A stretch of 64,000 bases of DNA from Anaerolineaceae bacterium UBA1415 (GTDB lineage Bacteria > Chloroflexota > Anaerolineae > Anaerolineales > Anaerolineaceae). Each line of letters starts with the position of its first letter. Within the stretch, counting starts at the first letter, position 1. Below the pieces are notes generated by a model, which was given only the letters and a program-made list of their open reading frames with translations, was not told the origin of the DNA and did not search any database. Of this stretch, positions 1 to 8,703 are shown one piece after another. The position numbers and the translations under genes were made by a program. The DNA lies in the NCBI GenBank assembly GCA_002305635.1, contig DBPR01000014.1, positions 35,994 through 99,993 of the forward strand, read 5' to 3'.

Positions 1-339
1 GTATTCAGGGGAGACGATCAGTTCGGTGTTATGCCCTTTGGTGTGGGAGGGGGCGACGGTGATGTATACATCGCTGGGCATGGTGATCGGTTTTTTCTTG
101 CGGGCGTAGACGACCGGCAGCTGGAGATATTTTCCGGCCATCAAGGCGGGCGCGATGCCGGAAATCTCAGCGGTAAGGATCTTTACAGCCGGAGTGTCGG
201 CAAAAAGGCGGGCAAATTCCTTGCCGCATTCGTCCATTAACATCGGGTCAACCTGATGGTTGATAAAACGGTCAACTTTGAGGATGCCGCCACCCAGGTT
301 TTTACCGTCTTTGAGAATTCTTTCTTTCATTAAGTCCAT
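1..339 (-). CDS. xpt: Xanthine phosphoribosyltransferase, N-terminal 113 codons (partial)
   Basis: The reading frame opens at an ATG at 339 behind GGAGG at 346-350 (six-base spacer) and runs off the window edge without a stop. The translation begins MDLMKERILKDGK and continues with LKVDRFINHQVDP, then ILTAEISGIAPALMAGK, the order and wording of bacterial xanthine phosphoribosyltransferases. The enzyme makes XMP from xanthine and PRPP in purine salvage in the cytoplasm. The PRPP-binding loop should lie beyond the edge and cannot be checked. No purine riboswitch core is recognisable upstream. A TATAAT is present on this strand at 429-434, but without a convincing -35 box. The match to the Xpt N-terminus is strong. 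Confidence 0.85.
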   Translation of the reverse strand, partial: MDLMKERILKDGKNLGGGILKVDRFINHQVDPMLMDECGKEFARLFADTPAVKILTAEISGIAPALMAGKYLQLPVVYARKKKPITMPSDVYITVAPSHTKGHNTELIVSPEY

Positions 340-522
340 GCGAAACCTCCGAGCTGTTTGTAAATTGGGTTGATAAAAGAGCGATAGGATTGTAAGGATT
401 GCTGACGTAAAAAGACCAACATACTATAATTATAACCAAGCCATGAGAGATTGGCGGAGAATTTCAGGGCAAATGGATAAAATTCGAATTTGTTTGTAAA
501 AACTGTGACTTCGTATGGGAGT

Positions 523-550
523 AAAAAGAGGTTCTTCTGAACCTCTTTTT
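523..550 (-). terminator. Rho-independent terminator, hairpin with A/T flanks
   Basis: A perfect 12-bp stem (523-534 with 539-550) closes on a TTCT loop. The arms carry A and T tracts, so it can work in either direction. It lies about 50 bases past the stop codon of the minus-strand PhzF-like gene, which it most likely terminates. Confidence 0.8.
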
Positions 551-600
551 ATTCAGTCTGTGAGTGTTTGGGCCTACTTATAGTTTTTAACGATTGTGTT

Positions 601-1410
601 TTATTCCACCATCGATTGTTTGAGCATCTCGCCTTTTAAAACGGTCACGGCTTTGCCGCCGATAAAGGCGCGGGTGTCGGTCAGGCGGATCCAAACCTCG
701 CCGCCTCTGGCAGACGCCTGGTAGGCGTGGAAGCTGCGCTTGCCGGTTTTGCTTTCCCAATAGGGAGCCAGAAGGCAGTGCGCCATGCCGGTAACAGGGT
801 CTTCCGGAATGCCGGTTTGGGGTGAGAAATAGCGCGAAACGAAGTCAAATTTCGTTTCATCACACAGGGCAGTGATCGCGAGACCGTCATGGGCAAGCTT
901 GTTGATCTCGTCGAAATCGGGCTTGAAGTCCCGGATGATGGTGGCATTGGGCATTTCCGCGATGAGGGTGTCATTCTCGGACAAGGAAACCGCGACTGGT
1001 TCCATGCCCAGGATCTCTACCAGTCCGGCGGGCGTTTTTGCTGGTTTGAAGCTGAAACGGGGCATGCTGAGCTCGATCGTGCCGCGGCTGAAGGTGGAGC
1101 TGATCACGCCGCTGCGGGTATGAAAGTTAATGGTCTCGTCAGGATCATAAAAACCAAATTCGTAAAGAATATGGGCGCTGGCGATGGTGGCGTGACCACA
1201 TAAATTTACTTCTGTCGTGGGGGTGAACCAACGCAGTTCGTAATCATGGCCTTTTGGACGCAGAAATGCGGTTTCGGAGAGGTTGATTTCCTGAGCCACG
1301 GCTTGCATCCAGCTTTCTGAACGGGATTCTTCCAGCATTACAACGGCTGCGGGATTGCCTTTGAAGGGTTTGACCGCGAAAGCGTCAACCTGATAAAACG
1401 GATATTTCAT
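601..1410 (-). CDS. PhzF-family isomerase/epimerase-like protein
   Basis: This 269-residue protein has the PhzF/YddE family layout: the N-terminal YQVDAFAVKPFKGNPAAV block, the catalytic-region glutamate in INLSETAFL, the NLCGHATIASAH block near residue 73, and a C-terminal GIPEDPVTGMAH block that mirrors the first half. Family members are diaminopimelate epimerase-fold enzymes; some act in phenazine synthesis, but most have no known substrate. The start is the ATG at 1410 with GGAGG at 1417-1421. A TTG two codons further upstream would overlap the ribosome-binding site and is less likely. The gene appears monocistronic, with the 523-550 terminator downstream. Family assignment is firm; the substrate is unknown. 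Confidence 0.85.
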   Translation of the reverse strand: MKYPFYQVDAFAVKPFKGNPAAVVMLEESRSESWMQAVAQEINLSETAFLRPKGHDYELRWFTPTTEVNLCGHATIASAHILYEFGFYDPDETINFHTRSGVISSTFSRGTIELSMPRFSFKPAKTPAGLVEILGMEPVAVSLSENDTLIAEMPNATIIRDFKPDFDEINKLAHDGLAITALCDETKFDFVSRYFSPQTGIPEDPVTGMAHCLLAPYWESKTGKRSFHAYQASARGGEVWIRLTDTRAFIGGKAVTVLKGEMLKQSMVE

Positions 1411-1565
1411 AACCAACCTCCAAAGCTTAATTGACTAATTTTAACCTAATGTCTATACTTTGCAAGAATTCCGCAAAAGAATCAGCAATTCTCGTTATTT
1501 TCGAGGGCAAAGCGATCTTTGATTGATCCCTTACCCTGGGAATATAGGATGGACAGTCCGCCCTT

Positions 1566-1795
1566 CAAGCCACCCCTCACCCTGGTAAACCAGGGTAAAC
1601 AGTCCGGCCTTCGGGCACCCTTTCCTGCTGAAAGGGCAGGCCTTCTCCCGAGTCCCTTGGGAAAGCACCACGGGCAGGTGAGAAGGCTTTTAGTAGTAAC
1701 AAGTCTTTATTCTGGTACAGAGTAGACAGCCCGCCTTGCGGGCAACCCCTCATCCGCCCTTACGGGCACCTTCTCCCCGCGGAGAAGGCTTAAGG
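1566..1795. repeat. Dispersed intergenic repeat, two modules
   Basis: The 430-base gap between the PhzF-like and transpeptidase genes contains two palindrome-rich modules. The first (about 1573-1652) starts CCCTCACCCTGG and contains CAGTCCG and CTTTCCTGCTGAAAGGGCAG followed by a CTTCTCCC block. The second (about 1728-1795) contains CCCCTCATCC, GCGGGCAACC and CTTCTCC-CGCGGAGAAGGCTTAAGG. The same modules recur at 33655-33765, 46136-46280 and, inverted, at 54130-54285. The short open frames across this gap are low-complexity by-products. I see no gene here. Confidence 0.8.
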
Positions 1796-1843
1796 CAGCA
1801 TCCTCTGGAATGGTAGGAGAAGGCTGGAAATATAGAAGGCGGT

Positions 1844-1849
1844 TATAAT
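1844..1849 (+). promoter_or_regulatory. -10 box TATAAT, six bases before a GTG start
   Basis: TATAAT ends at 1849. The annotated ATG is at 1853, while the next codon, GTG at 1856, sits exactly six bases after the box. That is the same geometry seen before udk, rsmG and the DNA methyltransferase. No clear -35 box is seen. The translation start may therefore be GTG 1856 on a leaderless message. Confidence 0.5.
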
Positions 1850-1852
1850 GAA

Positions 1853-3064
1853 ATGGTGAAAAAGAAAAATCTTATCTGTCTACTCTTAGTATTTGCCGTC
1901 GTTTTGTTTCAGCCCAATTTTAAAGATGTTGATGCAGCGGATGAACAGAATGGGGCGCAGGATTATTACGATCTGCCCTTGTGTCTGCCTGGCTATTACG
2001 CCACGCAACCGGGGGATTGCCTGCCGCTGGGGCCTTCCCAAACGATCAACAGTTTGCGGGAACAGGGTTTCCCTTACCCCCTGACCAGCCTGCCGGCAGC
2101 CATACCAGACCCGGACCTTGTTCGGCTTCCGATCCTTGTGGCACGCATCGGGAGCAATGAGACCCTGGTTTTCGCCAGCCTGGAAGAGGCGATCGGCGGC
2201 AGCGGTACGGTTATCCGGACGATCCCTGGCGGCGCGAACAATCGCTATGTCGCCATGATCGAACAGGCGACTTCAGGTAACCGCACTTTTGTGCGGCTCC
2301 AATCGGGTGGTTGGGTTGAGGCAACGCCTCTCTACTCCTGGCCGAAATGGCAGGGGTTGGAGTTCTTTGCCACTCCGGAGAGCGATTTTGGTTGGACGAT
2401 CGATTTCACTAATTCGTACAACGGGCCCAGCTTTGCTTCCGGCAATTCCGGCGTGGATTATGCCAAATATGACTATTTTCCGGTCTATAACGTGGTGGAA
2501 GCGGAAGGGTATGAGTGGTTTCAGGTTTCGCCAACTGAATGGATCCCGTCTTTGAAGGCAAGACAGGTGGTGGTGGATACCACCACGCCGCCGGAGGTTG
2601 AGGGCGGCAGGTGGATCAATATCGATCTGCACAATCAGACGCTGGCGGTTTATGACAACAATGAGCTGGTGTTCGCCTCTCTGGTGGCGACCGGTTCGGG
2701 CGAGTTGTATTCTGACCCGGGGACCTATCGCATTTATGAAATGAAGGAAGTTGATCTGATGCAGGGCTCTTATTCCTCAGATCGCTCTGATTTTTACTAT
2801 CTTGAGGGGGTTCCCTGGCAGCTTTATTACAACCACGCCCAGGCTATTCACGGCATCTATTGGCCAGCGATGCTTGGTTTTACGCAGTCGCATGGATGCG
2901 TCAACATGTTTCCGGGCGACGCGCAATGGGTTTATCGCTGGGCCCGGGTTGGCGATTATGTCTATTTGCATGACCCCTCCGGTAAGACGCCAATCCCGAC
3001 GCCAACGCCCATGGGAACGCCACCACAGGAATTGTTCTATCCGACGGAGACGCCGGTGCCATAG
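1853..3064 (+). CDS. Secreted L,D-transpeptidase (YkuD domain)
   Basis: A 403-residue exported protein. A lysine-rich start followed by a hydrophobic stretch (residues about 5-21) looks like a signal peptide or N-terminal anchor. The C-terminal third is a YkuD domain: DLHNQTLAVYDNNELVF opens it, and AIHGIYW followed by SHGCVNM carries the catalytic His-x(n)-SHGC signature with the nucleophilic cysteine. L,D-transpeptidases cross-link or modify peptidoglycan outside the membrane. The tail after the catalytic domain is Pro/Thr-rich. The middle region (about 95-240) may hold SH3-like repeats, which I cannot confirm. Start: ATG 1853, or GTG 1856 if the message is leaderless. It ends before the bidirectional terminator at 3084. 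Confidence 0.88.
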   Translation: MVKKKNLICLLLVFAVVLFQPNFKDVDAADEQNGAQDYYDLPLCLPGYYATQPGDCLPLGPSQTINSLREQGFPYPLTSLPAAIPDPDLVRLPILVARIGSNETLVFASLEEAIGGSGTVIRTIPGGANNRYVAMIEQATSGNRTFVRLQSGGWVEATPLYSWPKWQGLEFFATPESDFGWTIDFTNSYNGPSFASGNSGVDYAKYDYFPVYNVVEAEGYEWFQVSPTEWIPSLKARQVVVDTTTPPEVEGGRWINIDLHNQTLAVYDNNELVFASLVATGSGELYSDPGTYRIYEMKEVDLMQGSYSSDRSDFYYLEGVPWQLYYNHAQAIHGIYWPAMLGFTQSHGCVNMFPGDAQWVYRWARVGDYVYLHDPSGKTPIPTPTPMGTPPQELFYPTETPVP

Positions 3065-3083
3065 GCGAAGTGGAATGTTAAAC

Positions 3084-3116
3084 AAAAACCGGATTCCATC
3101 AAGAAATCCGGTTTTT
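3084..3116. terminator. Bidirectional terminator between convergent genes
   Basis: A 12-bp stem (3084-3095 with 3105-3116) carries A-rich and T-rich ends and a nine-base loop. It lies between the plus-strand transpeptidase and the minus-strand serA-like gene and can serve both. Confidence 0.85.
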
Positions 3117-3139
3117 TTCAATTTAAGTGAATGCCAAAC

Positions 3140-4078
3140 TTAGCAGATCTTCCAGCGCAATTCTTTGCCCTGAAGGACGTTCATGACCTCGGAAGCGATG
3201 TCCTCAGCGGCGCGGTTCTGGGCTTCGATGGTCTGACCACCGATATGAGGGGTGGCGATCACTTTGGGATGCTTGGGGAGTTCCCAATCCACCGGAGGTT
3301 CCTTCTCGTAGACATCGAGGGCGGCACCGGCGACCTTGCCGGATTGCAGCGCGCGCAGGAGGGCGGCTTGTTCGATGACACCACCACGGGAAGCGTCAAC
3401 AATATAAACGCCATCTTTCATTTTGGCGAAAGCTGCGTCGTTCAACAGGTATTTTGATTCCGCGTTGAGAGGCAGATTGAGGCTGATGAAATCAGCGCGG
3501 GCGAGGAGGTCATCGAGGCTGACCTGTTCGGCACCGTGTTCTTTGACGAATTCGGGATCCCAGGTACGCCGATAAGCAACGACTTTCATGCCCATCGCGG
3601 AGGCATATTTTGCTACCAGGCGACCGATGTTACCAAATCCGATCATACCGAGGGTCTTGCCCATCAGTTCAACGCCCATCAGGTTTTTCTTGTCCCAGTT
3701 CTCAACTTTCATGCAGGCATCCGCACGGGGCAGCTCGCGGCAAAGGGCAAAAAGCATGCCGACAGCAAGTTCGGCGACTGCTTCGGAAGTGGCGGTTGGG
3801 CAGTTGACAACGGTTACACCGTGATCTTTGGCAGCTTCGAGATCGATATTATCGACGCCAACGCCAGCACGACCAACGACCTTGAGGTTTTTGGCGGCTT
3901 CGAAGACTTCGCGGGTGACCTTGGTGCGACCGCGAACGATCATACCATCATATTCACCGACTTCAGCCAAAAGTTCGGCTGCTTCGATGCCTTTACGGTT
4001 GACGGCTTCACCAGCCCGATTGATCAGGTCCAGTCCAACGCTTTCCAGACCGTCTGTAATGAGTACTTTAAATGTCAT
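3140..4078 (-). CDS. serA: D-3-phosphoglycerate dehydrogenase-like 2-hydroxyacid dehydrogenase
   Basis: A 312-residue NAD-dependent D-2-hydroxyacid dehydrogenase. Visible are the Rossmann block LGMIGFGNIGRLVAKYA near residue 145, the substrate-side DASRGGVIE arginine, the Glu region ALDVYEKEPP, and the catalytic histidine in TPHIGGQT. N-terminal wording (VGRAGVGVDNIDLEAA) is typical of SerA. It lacks the C-terminal ACT/regulatory domain, so it is the short form. The predicted role is oxidation of 3-phosphoglycerate to 3-phosphohydroxypyruvate for serine synthesis. It starts 45 bases after selB and has GGAG ahead of its ATG, so it is probably the last gene of the long minus-strand run. Related enzymes (glyoxylate or hydroxypyruvate reductases) cannot be excluded. 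Confidence 0.8.
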   Translation of the reverse strand: MTFKVLITDGLESVGLDLINRAGEAVNRKGIEAAELLAEVGEYDGMIVRGRTKVTREVFEAAKNLKVVGRAGVGVDNIDLEAAKDHGVTVVNCPTATSEAVAELAVGMLFALCRELPRADACMKVENWDKKNLMGVELMGKTLGMIGFGNIGRLVAKYASAMGMKVVAYRRTWDPEFVKEHGAEQVSLDDLLARADFISLNLPLNAESKYLLNDAAFAKMKDGVYIVDASRGGVIEQAALLRALQSGKVAGAALDVYEKEPPVDWELPKHPKVIATPHIGGQTIEAQNRAAEDIASEVMNVLQGKELRWKIC

Positions 4079-4123
4079 AACGATTCTTTCTCCTTTTTTA
4101 GTTTTGAACTTATGTCTATTGTA

Positions 4124-6010
4124 CTATCTTAAACCACGAACGTCACCCTTTCTGTAGGTGAATCCGATGGAATCAAAGTATTCGAGCGTGGCAGAGGCGT
4201 ATTTGCGACTGTTCTGGAAGTGGTCGCGCAATTGAGCCAGGCTGACATCGCCATTTTGCAGGATGATCTCACGAACCCAATCCTGCATAGCGTGAATAGC
4301 TTCAGGAGTAAAGAGCACTGAATCTGAAACCGCGATCAGGCGTCCGGAGGAGATCAGGCCTTCCAGAAGGTCAGGCCCAATGCTTGCTTCGACCTTGCTG
4401 ATATCAGGCGGGCTGAAGGGAGTAGCCTGGAATTCAGCCAGAACAGGCGCGACGATCTGTTCCTGGGCCTCGCTCAAGGTCACCTGATGGTCGGGAGCCC
4501 AGACCAGATTGCCTTTTTGCACCAATTGCTGTTCAGCGGCCAGTTTGTCCAGGGTCGCGTCAAAGATCAGCTGCGAAAGGCCCAGGGCGGCGCGAAGGTC
4601 TTCGCGGTTCATGCCTGCTTTGAAAGGGTTCCTGTGGTGGAAGCTGTTGAGAATGGCGGTCGTCTTCTCTTTTAACTCCTGCCAGTAGTCGGGACTGGCA
4701 AAATGATCCTTGACCGGGTTCGGAGAGGATTTCAGGGAGATGATCTGCTCTTTTTCGAGCAGTGAAGTGATCAAATCCTTCACCACCTCAGGCAGCAAAG
4801 CGGATTTCTGCTCCAACGTGGCGAAGTTGCTTGTTTTCAGGCTTTGAATGATCTCGATCAGCAGGTCTTCATCGGTTCCGCTTAACATCGTATCCATGCG
4901 ATCCAGATTGCTTTGGTTAAAGCGCTTGTAAAGCACCCTGGGCTCCGGGTCAAGCACAACGCCGCCGCCAAGTGTTTCAGAAGGGGACGGCAAGCGTAGA
5001 ATGATGCGGTCGCCTTTGGCGGCAACGATGGGATGATCTAGCCGCAGCTGGATGAAGGCCTCTTCACCAGGGGAAAGGGTTTGAGCGCCAAGCAACCTTA
5101 GCGAAGCGGTTGTTTCGCTGGCATTGATGAAGAGTTTGACCTGCATGTTGTGTTTGATAGGAAAGGCGCTTTCGGGCAAAAGCCGAAAATGCGCGTCGAG
5201 GAGCGATGTGGGTTTGTAGTCGCCGGGGTGAGTGATGACATCGCCACGGGCGATATCCTGATGGTTGAGGTTAACGATATTCACCGCGGCACGAAAGCCG
5301 GGGTCAATTTTCTGCAATTTGTGGTGATGGTTCTGCAAACCGCGAATGCGGCCGGTTTTCCCACCAGGGAGGCAGATGATCTCATCCCCAATCTTAAAAG
5401 TTCCGTCCAAAAGGGTGCCGGTCACAACGGTTCCAAATCCGGTCAGAGTAAAAACTCGATCGACCGGCAGGCGGGGTTTGCCCAGGTTTTTGCGGTCTGG
5501 AATGTCTGCCAGGCTGGCCTGAATCTGGAGCAGGAGCTGCTCGATGCCTTCACCACTTCGGGCGGAAACGGGAATGATGGGGGAATCTGCCAGACTTGTT
5601 CCGCTGATCAATTCGCGGATTTCCATTTCGACCAGCTCCAGCCATTCTGCATCCTCAATCAGATCGATCTTAGTCATGGCGATCACGCCGCGATCGATCT
5701 CAAGCAGGTCCAGAATGGCAAGGTGTTCGCGGGTTTGGGCAGAAACGCCTTCATCGGCGGCAATCACGAGCAGAGCGGCGTCAATGCCACCGATGCCAGC
5801 CAGCATGTTGCCGATGAAATCGCGGTGACCCGGCACGTCGATGATGCCAATTTCCTCACCATTGGGCAGGCGCAGCGAGGCAAAGCCAAGCTCAATGGTC
5901 ATCTCTCGGTCTTTTTCTTCCTTCAGACGGTCAGGATGCGTGCCTGTTAAAGCGGCGATCAGGGTCGATTTGCCGTGGTCAACGTGTCCAGCGGTTCCAA
6001 TGATGTGCAT
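4124..6010 (-). CDS. selB: Selenocysteine-specific translation elongation factor SelB
   Basis: A 628-residue GTPase. G1 is GHVDHGKS at residues 8-15, G3 is DVPGH, and G4 is TKID. EF-Tu-like domains II and III follow, and the C-terminus carries winged-helix modules ending in SRKYASATLEYFDSIGFTYR, the SelB signature that binds SECIS RNA. It delivers Sec-tRNA to UGA codons that have an adjacent SECIS hairpin. The length and C-terminal modules rule out EF-Tu or IF2. Its start lies four bases after the stop of the coiled-coil gene. selA, selD and tRNA-Sec are not in the window, and I see no in-frame UGA selenoprotein gene here, so their locations are unknown. Confidence 0.95.
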   Translation of the reverse strand: MHIIGTAGHVDHGKSTLIAALTGTHPDRLKEEKDREMTIELGFASLRLPNGEEIGIIDVPGHRDFIGNMLAGIGGIDAALLVIAADEGVSAQTREHLAILDLLEIDRGVIAMTKIDLIEDAEWLELVEMEIRELISGTSLADSPIIPVSARSGEGIEQLLLQIQASLADIPDRKNLGKPRLPVDRVFTLTGFGTVVTGTLLDGTFKIGDEIICLPGGKTGRIRGLQNHHHKLQKIDPGFRAAVNIVNLNHQDIARGDVITHPGDYKPTSLLDAHFRLLPESAFPIKHNMQVKLFINASETTASLRLLGAQTLSPGEEAFIQLRLDHPIVAAKGDRIILRLPSPSETLGGGVVLDPEPRVLYKRFNQSNLDRMDTMLSGTDEDLLIEIIQSLKTSNFATLEQKSALLPEVVKDLITSLLEKEQIISLKSSPNPVKDHFASPDYWQELKEKTTAILNSFHHRNPFKAGMNREDLRAALGLSQLIFDATLDKLAAEQQLVQKGNLVWAPDHQVTLSEAQEQIVAPVLAEFQATPFSPPDISKVEASIGPDLLEGLISSGRLIAVSDSVLFTPEAIHAMQDWVREIILQNGDVSLAQLRDHFQNSRKYASATLEYFDSIGFTYRKGDVRGLR

Positions 6011-6013
6011 GCC

Positions 6014-7207
6014 TTAGCCGTTTTTCTTTTCCATTAGCGGTGCGATGTTTTGGATCGATTCCTGGTAAGCCAGCAGGATGGTCTGAACATGGCGAACGGT
6101 TTCGCGGCTGAGCGCGTCAAGTTCGTCGCGCATCAGGGCGGTCAGGTCGTCAATTTCCTGCAATTGTCGGGTCAGTTCGGTGTATTGTTGGGTGGTTTCC
6201 CGGTTTTGTTCCTCCTGGGCCAGCATGTAGTTGGTCCAGCGTTTGACGTCATCCGATTTGAAGACATTCCATTCCTGGCGGTAGCGGTCGTCATTCAGGC
6301 GCTGCAGTTCGGTAATCTCGTTGATGCGGCGCTCAAAGCGTTGGGTGACATCTTCAGCGCTTTGAACTGCCTTGCTGACTGCCAGGCGAATGTTTTCGAG
6401 CGTTTCGATCTGGGAGCCAAGATTGGCGTTAAACTGATCAATTTCCGCGAAGCGTTTTTCCCAATTCGCGAAGACCTTGTCTTTTTCAACCAAAGAGCTG
6501 TTGACGCGATCGATGAACTGCGACTGGCTTTCCCGACGGTCTTTTTCGTTGGCCTGCAGCTCGGTAATGCGCGTGTCGAAGGTTCGGAAGCTGTCTGTAA
6601 AGCTGTCAAAGCGGGCGCGGGTCTCTTCGAGACGCTTGCGCACCGAGGCTACTTCGCCCTGCAGGTCGGTGAGGCGTTTGGCTTCCTGGCGGCGGCCTTC
6701 CTCAAGCAGATGGAGAGAGCGGCGGTAGTCCTCATCAAAACGACCCACCTCGAGAATTTTTGCTTTTTGCTCTTCGATCAGGCGTACCAGGCGCGTATTT
6801 TCCATTTTTAACGAGGAAATATCGGCATAAATGGGATCAAACTTTTCGGTCAATGGGTAAAGCTCGGCAATGGTCTTTTTCGTGGAGTCAATTTCAATTT
6901 TTAAGCGTTTTTGGGCTTCTGATAGATTGAGATCGCCACGTTCGTTGACATCGCGGATTTGTTTGGTCAGATCGATGTTGAGACGGTCGATGCGATTATC
7001 GTACTTATCCATATTGCTGATCTGGTTGGCGTTGCGGTTGATCAGCACTTCGAGCTCTTTGATCTGCTTGCGCAGGTTCATGTTTTCGCCTTCGAGGATG
7101 GTAAGACGGTTTTGCAGAGAGGCGAGATTGGTCTTATCGTTGCGACGCTCGTTGTCGAGCCATTCGATCCGTTTTTCTAATTGTTCAATTCCAGAATATT
7201 CGTCCAT
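6014..7207 (-). CDS. Long coiled-coil protein of unknown function
   Basis: A 397-residue, highly charged protein that is helical almost throughout, with heptad-like spacing from about residue 3 to 370 and no predicted membrane segment or signal peptide. It resembles generic SMC-hinge-less or tropomyosin-like coiled coils; no catalytic motif is visible. I place the start at ATG 7207 (MDEYSGIEQLEKRIEWLD) because AAGGAT precedes it and a TATAAT lies 31 bases upstream. An upstream in-frame start at 7300 would overlap the preceding gene and add a non-helical leader. It abuts selB directly, so the two are probably co-transcribed. The function is not recognised. Confidence 0.7.
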   Translation of the reverse strand: MDEYSGIEQLEKRIEWLDNERRNDKTNLASLQNRLTILEGENMNLRKQIKELEVLINRNANQISNMDKYDNRIDRLNIDLTKQIRDVNERGDLNLSEAQKRLKIEIDSTKKTIAELYPLTEKFDPIYADISSLKMENTRLVRLIEEQKAKILEVGRFDEDYRRSLHLLEEGRRQEAKRLTDLQGEVASVRKRLEETRARFDSFTDSFRTFDTRITELQANEKDRRESQSQFIDRVNSSLVEKDKVFANWEKRFAEIDQFNANLGSQIETLENIRLAVSKAVQSAEDVTQRFERRINEITELQRLNDDRYRQEWNVFKSDDVKRWTNYMLAQEEQNRETTQQYTELTRQLQEIDDLTALMRDELDALSRETVRHVQTILLAYQESIQNIAPLMEKKNG

Positions 7208-7238
7208 GGTTTTATCCTTGCTATCGTTCGTGAATGTG

Positions 7239-7244
7239 ATTATA
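7239..7244 (-). promoter_or_regulatory. -10 box upstream of the coiled-coil gene
   Basis: TATAAT on the minus strand, 31 bases before ATG 7207, inside the short gap after the NuoN-like gene. No good -35 box is seen. It could give the coiled-coil, selB and serA genes their own promoter within the longer run. Confidence 0.45.
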
Positions 7245-7269
7245 CACAGGAAATTGCTCATCCTGCCAA

Positions 7270-8703
7270 TTAAGGCAGGAGGTTTTGGAAAGAAGCCCAA
7301 AGTTGTCTGAAGGGGTCATCCAGCAGGTCGGGGAAGATGCCAAACACGATCATCGCCAGGAGGATAAAAGCGACAGCCGCAATCAGGACAGGACCTTCTT
7401 TTTTAGGTGTTTCAGTCAGCTCCTGTGAATCTTCCTGTTTTGGATGAACGAGGGTGCTGAACAGCCTCAGGAAAAGGATCAACATGCCCAGAACGCCGAT
7501 CGCGACCAATATGCTGAGCGGTAAAACATCCACTGGAAGCAGGTTCCAGAGGACGCGTCTGGCAGGAAAAACCGCAAATAAGGGCGCTCCGATCAAGTTG
7601 AGAAGGCTGCTGAACAGGAGAACGCTTGTGAGGGGAAAACGCCAGAAAAGACCACGCAGGGAGTCAAAATCCAGTGTGTTATCATCCAATGCCTGTTGCA
7701 GCGTTGAAACCGAGAAGCCCAAAACCCAATATCCGAAAACGCGGGGCAGCAAAGTCATCCTGAGGATTTCCAGCCCGCCAATTCCGCGGAAGGCAACCGA
7801 CAGGAGGATGTATCCTGTCTCTGCCAAAAAGAAGTAGGCTGGAAGACGTTTCAGATTGGTCTGAAAAGCCGCGATCACGCCAGCGGAGAAGATACAGAGC
7901 GCGCCGATCCATTTGAGGGAAAGCACCAGTTCGGGCAGGTTGCGCAGCCAGCCATACTGGTTTAGCACTTTGAGCAAAAAGAAGCTCAGGCTCAATTGCA
8001 TGATTGTGAGCAAAAATGAGCTCGTCCATGGGGGCGATTCTTCGGTAAGCATTGGCAGCCAGCTGTGCAAGGGGAAAATGCCCAACCAAAGCACGAATCC
8101 AAGCATGAGCAGCAAGGTGCCGCGCAGGACGAGGGCTTCGGCAGAAGGGGAGGTTTCGATGCCGCTGACCATCCAACCACTCAGCAAGATCAATGGCAGC
8201 GCAAGCGTTTGGGCGCTAAGGTAACGGATGATGCCGGATTTTGCCGGGCTGCCGCGCGGAGAGAGCAGGGGGATACTCAGCAAGGTGATCAGCTCGATCA
8301 CGACAGCGGCATAGAGGAATGGGTTTAGAAACTGAACTGTAACCCAGAGCGCGGTGATGCTCAATGAGAGGCTGCCGAACCACTGACTTTCTTTGCTGAT
8401 GGGGTCGAGCAAATTCCAGGCAAAACAAAGAAAGTACAGGAAGCTGACCATGCCAAGTTGGTTGGCTGTGATCTGCAAGGTTCGGTCAAACACCGCCATG
8501 CTGTCACTTAGAACGATGTGCCTGCCAGCGAAATTGAGCGTCAGGTTTTGAGAAAACACTACTGCCAGAACTGCCAGAAGCAGAGGGATCATCATGGAAA
8601 GACCGTGATATATCTTTTTCCAGCGCCGCAAAAACGAGGTGGCAATGCTCAAAACCATTGGCAGCAGGATCCAAAGCACGATGGTGTTGCCTGGATTGCT
8701 CAT
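7270..8703 (-). CDS. NuoN/MrpD-like proton-channel-family membrane protein
   Basis: A 477-residue protein with about 13-14 hydrophobic segments, belonging to the antiporter-like family of complex I, group 4 hydrogenases and Mrp. The transmembrane-helix-5 glutamate appears retained in VIELITLLSIPL. The FPLHSWLP motif is present, but the channel lysine five residues before its proline is replaced by tryptophan (FVLWLGIFPLHSWLP). The helix-8 block QTNLKRLPAYFFLAETGY keeps Lys, while its usual His becomes Glu. The start overlaps the preceding gene's stop (ATGA at 8703-8700). It is probably part of a three-subunit membrane module; no hydrophilic redox subunit is nearby. The altered lysine makes normal proton pumping uncertain. 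Confidence 0.75.
   Translation of the reverse strand: MSNPGNTIVLWILLPMVLSIATSFLRRWKKIYHGLSMMIPLLLAVLAVVFSQNLTLNFAGRHIVLSDSMAVFDRTLQITANQLGMVSFLYFLCFAWNLLDPISKESQWFGSLSLSITALWVTVQFLNPFLYAAVVIELITLLSIPLLSPRGSPAKSGIIRYLSAQTLALPLILLSGWMVSGIETSPSAEALVLRGTLLLMLGFVLWLGIFPLHSWLPMLTEESPPWTSSFLLTIMQLSLSFFLLKVLNQYGWLRNLPELVLSLKWIGALCIFSAGVIAAFQTNLKRLPAYFFLAETGYILLSVAFRGIGGLEILRMTLLPRVFGYWVLGFSVSTLQQALDDNTLDFDSLRGLFWRFPLTSVLLFSSLLNLIGAPLFAVFPARRVLWNLLPVDVLPLSILVAIGVLGMLILFLRLFSTLVHPKQEDSQELTETPKKEGPVLIAAVAFILLAMIVFGIFPDLLDDPFRQLWASFQNLLP

Noticed and set aside
340..522. Possible purine riboswitch upstream of xpt
   Set aside because: The conserved core sequences of the purine aptamer are not visible; only a -10-like box is seen.
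1519..1725. A 68-codon open frame in the first repeat block
   Set aside because: It lies across the dispersed repeat and changes with the repeat; there is no ribosome site.
5150..5950. A 266-codon open frame on the plus strand
   Set aside because: Antisense to selB, which is certain; no motif or ribosome site.
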